From Ferruginivarius sediminum (GTDB taxonomy: Bacteria; Pseudomonadota; Alphaproteobacteria; Kiloniellales; Rhodovibrionaceae), in assembly GCF_003344765.1 (NCBI RefSeq), contig NZ_QPMH01000007.1, positions 124,001 through 188,000 on the forward strand: a stretch of 64,000 nucleotides of DNA, written 5' to 3'. The first letter of the stretch is position 1. Each line of letters starts with the position of its first letter. Positions 58,095 through 64,000 of this stretch are shown in pieces. The notes beneath the pieces are model-generated. The model saw only the letters and a list, made by a program, of their open reading frames with translations, made no database searches and was not told the origin of the DNA. The position numbers and the translations under genes are program-made.

Positions 58095-60026
58095 CTATCC
58101 GATCTGCGTGAAAATGTACCAGGTCACGAAAGCCACGACGCCGATCAGCATGACGAAGGCGTAGTGGTAAACGTAGCCGGTCTGCAGCCGGCTGATGCGC
58201 ACCGCCAGGTTACGCGTTGTCGCCGAGATGCCGTCGGGTCCAAAGCCGTCGATCACGGCAACGTCGCCGGACTTCCACAAGCCCTTGCCCAGAAGCCACG
58301 CATTGCGGACGAAGACGGCATTGTAGACCTCGTCGAAGTACCACTTGTTGTAGATGAAGAGGTAAAGCGGCCGCAGCGCGCGCGCCAGCACGCCGGGCAG
58401 ATCGGGCCGCGCCATGTACATGACGTACGCCAGCGCGATACCGGCCACTGCCAAGACCAGCGGCAGCAGCTTTACCCAGAGTGGGACGTGGTGCGCCGCC
58501 TCGATGCTGTCGTGATCGTGCAGAACGTGAATGGATTCACCCCAGAACGGCATCCGCAAATCGCCGACAAAGGCACCATAGGCCAGCCAGCCGGCCAGGA
58601 CCGCACCCGTGGCAAGCACGATCAGCGGCACCGTCATCACCCTGGGCGATTCATGCACGTGATGCATCACCTCCTCACTGGCGCGCGGCTTGCCATGGAA
58701 CGTCATGAACAGCAGGCGCCAGGAATAGAAGGCCGTCATGAAGGCCGCCGCCACGCCCAGCCAGAACGCGAAGGCCCCGTGCCCGGTATGCGACGCCCAG
58801 GCCGCCTCCAGGATGATGTCCTTGGAGAAGAAGCCGGCGAACGGCGGAATGCCCGCCAACGCCAGGCTGCCGATCCACATCAGGGCATAGGTCAGCGGGA
58901 TCATGCGCCAAATTCCGCCCATCTTCCGCATGTCCTGCTCATCGCTCATGGCATGGATGACCGAGCCGGCGCCAAGGAATAACAGCGCCTTGAAGAAGGC
59001 GTGCGTCATAAGGTGGAACATCGCCGCACTATAGGCCGAGACACCGACGGCGAAGACCATGTAGCCGAGCTGGCTGCACGTGGAATAGGCGATCACGCGC
59101 TTGATGTCATTCTGCGCCATGCCCACCGTCGCGGCGAAGAACGCCGTCGCCGCCCCGACGACGGTGATGACCTCAAGCGCGAAGGGCGCGTACTCCAGGA
59201 TCGGGGACAGGCGGCAGAGCATGAAGACGCCGGCCGTCACCATGGTTGCGGCATGGATCAGGGCGGAAACAGGCGTCGGGCCCTCCATCGCATCCGGCAG
59301 CCAGGTGTGCAGGCCAAGCTGCGCCGACTTGCCCATGGCGCCGATGAACAGAAGGATGCCGACGATATCGAGCGCACGCCCCTCGATGCCGATGAAGGTG
59401 AAGCTGCTGTCGGCCATGTCCGGGGCGGCGGCGAATACCTGATCGAAGGTCGTGCTGCCGAACAGGAAGAAGATACCGGCAATGCCGAGTGCGAAGCCGA
59501 TGTCGCCGACGCGGTTCACGAGAAAGGCCTTGATCGCGGCCGAGTTGGCGCTGGGCCGGTCGTACCAGAAGCCAATCAGCAGGTAGGAGGCAAGGCCGAC
59601 GCCTTCCCAGCCGAAGAACATCTGCAGGAAGTTGTCCGCCGTCGCCAGCATCAGCATGAAGAAGGTGAACAGCGACAGATAGCTGAAGAAGCGCGGGATC
59701 GACGTGTCGTGTTCCATGTAGCCGATGGAATACACGTGCACCATCGCCGAGACGATCGTGACCACGCAGAGCATGATGGCGCTTAGCGTATCCATGCGGA
59801 TCGCCCAGCTCAGTTCCAGGCTGCCGCTGTCGATCCAGGTGAAGAACTCCGTCGAGCGGGCGTTGCCATAGACCGCCACGTCGACGAACACGATCACCGA
59901 CAGCGCGGCCGACAGCAGCAGCAGACTGCAGGTAACGACCTGCGAGCCACGATCCCCCAGCTTCTGCCCGAACAGACCGGCCAGTATGGCGCCGATCAGC
60001 GGCAGGAAAACGGCGACGACTTCCAT
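58095..60026 (-). CDS. nuoL: NADH-quinone oxidoreductase subunit L
   Basis: NuoL is the distal antiporter-like subunit of complex I, which carries the long lateral helix along the membrane arm. The 643-residue length agrees. Motifs include [29 protein letters not shown] in two blocks, [30 protein letters not shown] in two blocks, [27 protein letters not shown] in two blocks, and [11 protein letters not shown]. The C-terminal part beyond about residue 500 holds the amphipathic helix region. It is 7 bp after nuoK. Confidence 0.97.
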   Translation of the reverse strand: MEVVAVFLPLIGAILAGLFGQKLGDRGSQVVTCSLLLLSAALSVIVFVDVAVYGNARSTEFFTWIDSGSLELSWAIRMDTLSAIMLCVVTIVSAMVHVYSIGYMEHDTSIPRFFSYLSLFTFFMLMLATADNFLQMFFGWEGVGLASYLLIGFWYDRPSANSAAIKAFLVNRVGDIGFALGIAGIFFLFGSTTFDQVFAAAPDMADSSFTFIGIEGRALDIVGILLFIGAMGKSAQLGLHTWLPDAMEGPTPVSALIHAATMVTAGVFMLCRLSPILEYAPFALEVITVVGAATAFFAATVGMAQNDIKRVIAYSTCSQLGYMVFAVGVSAYSAAMFHLMTHAFFKALLFLGAGSVIHAMSDEQDMRKMGGIWRMIPLTYALMWIGSLALAGIPPFAGFFSKDIILEAAWASHTGHGAFAFWLGVAAAFMTAFYSWRLLFMTFHGKPRASEEVMHHVHESPRVMTVPLIVLATGAVLAGWLAYGAFVGDLRMPFWGESIHVLHDHDSIEAAHHVPLWVKLLPLVLAVAGIALAYVMYMARPDLPGVLARALRPLYLFIYNKWYFDEVYNAVFVRNAWLLGKGLWKSGDVAVIDGFGPDGISATTRNLAVRISRLQTGYVYHYAFVMLIGVVAFVTWYIFTQIG

Positions 60027-60033
60027 ACCCGCC

Positions 60034-60345
60034 TCAGCCCTTCATCATATTGATGTCTTCCACCGCGATGGAGCCGCGGTTGCGGAAATAGACCACCAGA
60101 ATCGCCAGCCCGATCGCGGCCTCCGCCGCCGCAACGGTAAGAACGAACATCGCGAAAATTTGCCCGACCAGATCGTTCAGATGGACCGAGAAGGCGACCA
60201 GATTGATGTTGACCGCAAGCAGCATCAGCTCGATCGACATCAGGATGACGATCACGTTCTTCCGGTTCAGGAAGATCCCGAAGATGCCCAGCGTGAACAG
60301 GATCGCCGCGACAGTCAGGTAGTGGGCCAGCCCGATCTCAAGCAT
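60034..60345 (-). CDS. nuoK: NADH-quinone oxidoreductase subunit K
   Basis: NuoK is a three-helix subunit at the proton-channel entry of complex I. Its 103 residues carry the two membrane glutamates Glu39 ([12 protein letters not shown]) and Glu75 ([12 protein letters not shown]), corresponding to the essential Glu36 and Glu72 of E. coli. Its start overlaps the nuoJ stop by one base. Confidence 0.97.
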   Translation of the reverse strand: MLEIGLAHYLTVAAILFTLGIFGIFLNRKNVIVILMSIELMLLAVNINLVAFSVHLNDLVGQIFAMFVLTVAAAEAAIGLAILVVYFRNRGSIAVEDINMMKG

Positions 60346-60959
60346 TACACGCCGCTCCCGCTCTGCACCTTCTTGATCTCGACCGACTGCTCACGCGAAC
60401 GCAGGTTCTGTGTGCGGATCGATTGACGGCGCACACCCTCGCGGCTGCGCAGGGTGAGCACGATGGCCCCCACCATCGCCACCAGCAGCACGATGCCTGA
60501 TGCCTGGAAGAGATAGATGTAATCCGTGTAGAGCACGTTCCCGAGCGCGGCCGTGTTGGAAACCTCATCAATCGGTGGAATCGGCGCCCGTGCCACCGCC
60601 TGCGCCTCGGGCGTGATCACCCAACTTCCTAGAACCAGCACCAACTCAGCCAGCAGGATCAGGCCGATCAAGCCGCCGATGGGGAGGTACTGCAGGAAAC
60701 CCTGGCGCAATTCCGCCACGTTGATGTCCAACATCATAACGACAAAGAGGAACAGGACCGTCACCGCCCCCAGGTAGACCACGATCAGGATCATCCCGAG
60801 GAACTCCGCCCCTAGAAGGATGAACAGCGCCGCGGCATTGAAGAACGCCAGGATCAGGAACAACACCGAATGCACCGGGTTGCGCGCCGAAATCACCATC
60901 ACGGCCGAGGCAATAGTGATAGCGGCAAAGAGATAGAAGCAGATCGCCTGAATGATCAT
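60345..60959 (-). CDS. nuoJ: NADH-quinone oxidoreductase subunit J
   Basis: NuoJ is a five-helix membrane subunit of complex I. From the ATG at 60959 it has 204 residues with the motifs [45 protein letters not shown] (in the second and third helices) and a C-terminal helix [14 protein letters not shown]. The frame runs on 76 codons upstream into the nuoI region, but those residues are arginine-rich out-of-frame sequence. A hairpin lies between nuoI and this start. Confidence 0.96.
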   Translation of the reverse strand: MIIQAICFYLFAAITIASAVMVISARNPVHSVLFLILAFFNAAALFILLGAEFLGMILIVVYLGAVTVLFLFVVMMLDINVAELRQGFLQYLPIGGLIGLILLAELVLVLGSWVITPEAQAVARAPIPPIDEVSNTAALGNVLYTDYIYLFQASGIVLLVAMVGAIVLTLRSREGVRRQSIRTQNLRSREQSVEIKKVQSGSGV

Positions 60960-60998
60960 GCCGGCCCCGTGCGGTTCTCCAATTCCCTGCGCGCCACC

Positions 60999-61018
60999 GC
61001 GGCCCGGCGATGGGCCGC
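60999..61018 (-). other. Intra-operon hairpin between nuoI and nuoJ
   Basis: GCGGCCC / GGGCCGC arms (7 bp, all GC) with a 6-nt loop lie in the 79-bp nuoI-nuoJ gap, about 40 bp before nuoJ. There is no U-run, so it is more likely a processing or stability element than a terminator. Confidence 0.4.
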
Positions 61019-61038
61019 GTACGCGCACACGTACGTGC

Positions 61039-61527
61039 TTAGCGGTACGGCGCGTCGAGCGCCAGCCTCTCCGCGATTTCCTGCTCCCAGCGGTCGCCGT
61101 TCTGCAGCAGCTTCTCCTTGTTGTAGAACAGCTCCTCGCGGGTCTCCGTGGCGAACTCGAAATTTGGCCCCTCGACGATGGCATCAACCGGACAGGCCTC
61201 TTCGCACAAGCCGCAGTAGATGCACTTCGTCATGTCGATGTCGTAACGAGTCGTCCGACGGCTGCCGTCTTCGCGCGGCTCGGCCTCGATGGTAATCGCC
61301 AGCGCCGGGCAGATCGCCTCGCACAGCTTGCAGGCGATGCAGCGTTCCTCGCCGTTGGGATAGCGGCGCAGCGCGTGCTCGCCCCGAAAGCGCGGGCTGA
61401 GCGGCCCTTTCTCATAGGGATAGTTGAGCGTCACCTTCGGGCGCAGCATATAGCGGAACGTCAGCGCCAGCCCGGCGACGATCTCACCCAGAACCAGCGA
61501 ACGTGCGTAGCGATCGAGGACGGCCAT
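61039..61527 (-). CDS. nuoI: NADH-quinone oxidoreductase subunit I
   Basis: NuoI carries the two 4Fe-4S clusters N6a and N6b that pass electrons toward the quinone site. The 162-residue protein shows both motifs: Cys63, 66, 69, 73 ([12 protein letters not shown]) and Cys102, 105, 108, 112 ([12 protein letters not shown]). An N-terminal amphipathic region contains [18 protein letters not shown]. It starts six bases after a possible 36-codon ORF that fills the gap from nuoH. Confidence 0.97.
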   Translation of the reverse strand: MAVLDRYARSLVLGEIVAGLALTFRYMLRPKVTLNYPYEKGPLSPRFRGEHALRRYPNGEERCIACKLCEAICPALAITIEAEPREDGSRRTTRYDIDMTKCIYCGLCEEACPVDAIVEGPNFEFATETREELFYNKEKLLQNGDRWEQEIAERLALDAPYR

Positions 61528-61533
61528 CGTCTC

Positions 61534-61644
61534 TCAAGCCCCTTCCGTATCGGCGTGGCGCGGCGCGGGCGTACCCGCGGCGCGGCCGGCGCCTACCATA
61601 GTCGCCAGAACCGCCGGTGCAAGCGCACCGTCCGTCACAGTCAT
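61534..61644 (-). CDS. Candidate 36-residue ORF between nuoH and nuoI
   Basis: An ATG at 61644 opens 36 codons (beginning MTVTDGALAPAVLATMVGAG) ending in TGA six bases before nuoI. It accounts for nearly the whole 131-bp gap between two normally adjacent nuo genes. GAGGG overlaps the nuoH stop but is 11 bases from the ATG, longer than ideal. Composition is Ala/Gly-rich with no clear domain. It could be a coupling leader peptide, a small accessory protein or chance. Confidence 0.3.
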   Translation of the reverse strand: MTVTDGALAPAVLATMVGAGRAAGTPAPRHADTEGA

Positions 61645-61658
61645 GCTCGATGCGTCCC

Positions 61659-62669
61659 TCAATTCGGCACCCAGTCGAATGCGATGAGGACACCTGCGGT
61701 CAGCACGACCCAGAACAGCGAGAACGGCAGGAAGACCTTCCAGCCCAGCCGCATGAGTTGGTCGTAGCGATACCGCGGGAGGGTCGCGCGGACCCAGATG
61801 AAGACGAACATCACCAGCGCGATCTTCAGCGCCAGCCAGATCGGTCCCGGAATCCAGGTAAAGGGCGCGAATCCGAGCACCGGCAGCCAGCCGCCAAGGA
61901 ACAGGATCGACGTCATGCCCGAAAGCAGCAGCATGTTCGCGTACTCGCCCAGGAAGAACAGGGCGAAGGTCATCGACGAGTACTCGACGAAATACCCAGC
62001 CACGAGTTCCGCCTCGCCCTCAGGCAAGTCGAAAGGCGTGCGGTTCGTCTCGGCCAGGATCGAGACGAAGAAGATCACGAACATCGGCAGCAGCGGAATG
62101 GCGAACCAGACCGTGCGCTGCGCCTCGACGATCTCAGAGAGGTTGAGCGACCCGGCGCAGACGACCACCGTGATGATGACGAAGCCCATCGAGACTTCGT
62201 ACGACACCATCTGCGCGGCCGAGCGCAGCGCGCCCAGGAAAGGGTACTTCGAGTTCGATGCCCAGCCGGCCATGATGATGCCGTAGACGCCGAGCGAGGA
62301 GATGGCGAAAAGATAGAGGATACCGACATTGATGTCGGCGATCACCATGCCCTCCCCGAACGGAATCACCGCCCAGGCCACCAAGCTCAGCACGAAGGTT
62401 ATGATCGGCGCGGCGATGAAGACAACCCGGTTCGCGCCGGCCGGTAGGATGGTTTCCTTGAACAGCAGCTTCACGCCGTCCGCGATCGGCTGCAGCAAGC
62501 CGAAGGGCCCCACCACGTTCGGCCCGCGTCGCAACTGCATCGCGCCGATAATCTTACGTTCGGCATAGGTCGTGTAAGCCACCGCCAGCAGCAGCGGCAC
62601 CAGAACCGCGACGATCTGCAGGACGATGAAGATCGTCGGCCAGATGTAGCCTTGCCAGAGCTCAGCCAT
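61659..62669 (-). CDS. nuoH: NADH-quinone oxidoreductase subunit H
   Basis: NuoH joins the membrane arm to the peripheral arm and forms part of the quinone chamber. The 336-residue protein has eight or so helices and the motifs [65 protein letters not shown] in two blocks, and [20 protein letters not shown]. It overlaps nuoG by eight bases (ATGGCTGA). Confidence 0.97.
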   Translation of the reverse strand: MAELWQGYIWPTIFIVLQIVAVLVPLLLAVAYTTYAERKIIGAMQLRRGPNVVGPFGLLQPIADGVKLLFKETILPAGANRVVFIAAPIITFVLSLVAWAVIPFGEGMVIADINVGILYLFAISSLGVYGIIMAGWASNSKYPFLGALRSAAQMVSYEVSMGFVIITVVVCAGSLNLSEIVEAQRTVWFAIPLLPMFVIFFVSILAETNRTPFDLPEGEAELVAGYFVEYSSMTFALFFLGEYANMLLLSGMTSILFLGGWLPVLGFAPFTWIPGPIWLALKIALVMFVFIWVRATLPRYRYDQLMRLGWKVFLPFSLFWVVLTAGVLIAFDWVPN

Positions 62670-64000
62670 GAGTGCCCGTCGCCTTTTGCTTCGGCAGAAC
62701 GAAGGCCTCGGTGCAACGGGCCATCGTCTCCGAGTTCCGACTGATCGGATCGGTCATATAGAAGTTCGTGATCGGTAGTCCGAACGGCGCCGAATCCGTT
62801 TCTCCGGCCTGCCCGAACTCGCCCCAGCCGGCTTCCGGCACCTGATCGACGGCGGCGAATGTCGTCGCCGCCTCGATCAGCTTCTGCCGTACCTCGCCCA
62901 GGTTGTCGTAGGGCAGTGGCTTTTTCCCGACATGATCCGACAGCGCGCGCAGGATCGCCCAATCCTCCCGCGCGTCGCCCGGCGGATTGGCCGCCAGCCG
63001 GCCAAGCTGAACACGGCCCTCAGTGTTGACGTAGGTCGCATTCTTCTCGGTGTAGGCGGCGCCGGGCAGAATGACATCGGCCCGGTGCGCCCCGGCGTCG
63101 CCATGATGGCCCTGGTAGACGACGAAGGCCTTGCCAAGGCGGCCGATGTCGAACTCGTCGGCGCCCAACAGATAGACGAAGTCGAGTTCGCCCTTCTCGG
63201 CACCGTCCAGAATGCCAGTGGTGTCGCGTCCGCCCTCGCCCGGCAGGAAACCGAGATCGAGCCCCCCGACCCGCGCGGCGGCGGTATGCAGCACATTGAA
63301 GCCGTTCCAGCCGTCGCCGACCATACCGTAGGTTTCCGCCAGCCGGCGCGCGTGGTGCAGCACGGCTGCGCCATCGGGACGGCTGAGCGCCCCCATGCCG
63401 ACAATCACCATCGGCTTCTCAGCGCTCTTCAGGACCTCCGCGAAAGCACCCTTCCCGTCCGCCAGTTCCTTCAGCGTCTCCGGTCCGGCGCCCAGGTGCT
63501 CGACCTCGTAAGTCAGATCGACCGGCTCGCCGATGACCCCGACGCGGAAGTCGCCGCGCAGGAAGCGCTTGCGCAGCCGGGCGTTGATCATCGCCGCCTC
63601 CGCGCGCGGGTTCGTGCCCACCAGCAGGCAGGCATCCGCGTCCTCGATCCCGGCGATCGACGTATTGAACAAATAGCCGGCGCGGCAGGCCGCATCGACC
63701 TTCGCGCCGTCCTGCCGGCAATCGGTGTTGGCCGAGCCCAACCCGCGCATAAGGTCCTTCAGCGCCAGCATAGATTCGGCATCGCAAAGATCGCCGGCGA
63801 GCGCCGCGATCTTCTGTCCCTTCTTGCCCTTCAACGCTCCCGCAATCGCCTGAAATGCCTCGTCCCAGGTCGCCTCTTCCAGGCGGCCCTTGTCGTTCCG
63901 CACGTACGGACGATCCAGGCGTTGACGGCCCAAGCCATCGCAAGCATGCCGGGTCTTGTCGTGGATCCACTCCTCGTTGATGTCCTCGTGCAGGCGCGGC
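62662..64000 (-). CDS. nuoG: NADH-quinone oxidoreductase subunit G (partial, 5' end beyond window)
   Basis: NuoG carries several iron-sulfur clusters of the complex I peripheral arm. About 446 codons of the C-terminal part are present, and the frame is open at the window edge (reading [20 protein letters not shown]). The visible part is the molybdopterin-oxidoreductase-like domain: [20 protein letters not shown], the [17 protein letters not shown] block, [21 protein letters not shown] and a C-terminal tail. The N-terminal 2Fe-2S and 4Fe-4S domains are outside. A TTG at 63933 is only an internal codon. Confidence 0.96.
   Translation of the reverse strand, partial: PRLHEDINEEWIHDKTRHACDGLGRQRLDRPYVRNDKGRLEEATWDEAFQAIAGALKGKKGQKIAALAGDLCDAESMLALKDLMRGLGSANTDCRQDGAKVDAACRAGYLFNTSIAGIEDADACLLVGTNPRAEAAMINARLRKRFLRGDFRVGVIGEPVDLTYEVEHLGAGPETLKELADGKGAFAEVLKSAEKPMVIVGMGALSRPDGAAVLHHARRLAETYGMVGDGWNGFNVLHTAAARVGGLDLGFLPGEGGRDTTGILDGAEKGELDFVYLLGADEFDIGRLGKAFVVYQGHHGDAGAHRADVILPGAAYTEKNATYVNTEGRVQLGRLAANPPGDAREDWAILRALSDHVGKKPLPYDNLGEVRQKLIEAATTFAAVDQVPEAGWGEFGQAGETDSAPFGLPITNFYMTDPISRNSETMARCTEAFVLPKQKATGTHG

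Noticed and set aside
63931..63933. TTG at 63933 as the nuoG start
   Set aside because: The frame continues upstream with conserved NuoG sequence to the window edge.

Overview
The window is a 64-kb piece of a high-GC alphaproteobacterial chromosome. The gene order is what is known from Rhodospirillales-type genomes: tpiA-secG-pyrG-kdsA, ppiD-trpE, trpGDC-moaC-moeA-lexA, comEC|gltX-gltA, rpsB-tsf-pyrH-frr-uppS-cdsA-dxr-rseP-bamA-skp-lpxD-fabZ-lpxA-lpxI-lpxB, dnaE, lolC-lolD behind proS, and the nuo operon followed by birA-coaX-rnj. Use of LpxI, a short ProRS without an editing insert, and a GAAC-N7-GAAC LexA box also fit Alphaproteobacteria. I do not name a species. No tRNA, rRNA, CRISPR array, insertion sequence or prophage was recognised, and no stretch longer than 300 bases lacks a gene.

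Layout. 1-3903 (minus): 3' part of kdsA, then pyrG, secG and tpiA. 4013-7531 (plus): a good promoter, ppiD and trpE. 7554-14378: an accessory-looking block between trpE and trpG, holding a LysR/MFS divergent pair, a 26-codon membrane micropeptide overlapping the MFS gene, a divergent polysaccharide deacetylase, and a copA-cueR copper-efflux operon with a clear 19-bp-spacer CueR-type promoter. 14490-19566 (plus): trpGDC, moaC, moeA and lexA, with a LexA box lying on the lexA promoter. comEC runs against lexA and diverges from gltX-gltA. A bidirectional terminator separates gltA from the lipid A/outer-membrane biogenesis operon.

24821-39322 (minus) is one long envelope and translation operon running from rpsB to lpxB. 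It makes S2, EF-Ts, UMP kinase, RRF and undecaprenyl-PP synthase, then CdsA, Dxr, RseP, BamA, Skp and the LpxD/FabZ/LpxA/LpxI/LpxB lipid A enzymes. Several adjacent genes overlap by 1, 4, 8 or 11 nt, which suggests translational coupling. 39524-47027 (minus): dnaE, lolD, lolC, proS and a small secreted protein of unknown function. 47165-48463 (plus): a purine permease, followed by about 200 bp of hairpin-rich intergenic DNA. 48665-54280 (minus): tag, a DUF1467 membrane protein, methylmalonyl-CoA epimerase, an SLC13/RCK transporter, RNase J and CoaX. 54290-64000 (minus): birA and nuoN, M, L, K, J, I, H and the 3' part of nuoG, encoding much of respiratory complex I.

Most of the window is core metabolism and information processing. 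The less ordinary items are the interruption of the trp operon, the micropeptide, a 36-codon ORF filling the nuoH-nuoI gap, a possible structured RNA after the purine permease, three tandem decamers directly before dnaE, and a long acidic tail on ribosomal protein S2. I found no convincing undescribed multi-gene system.
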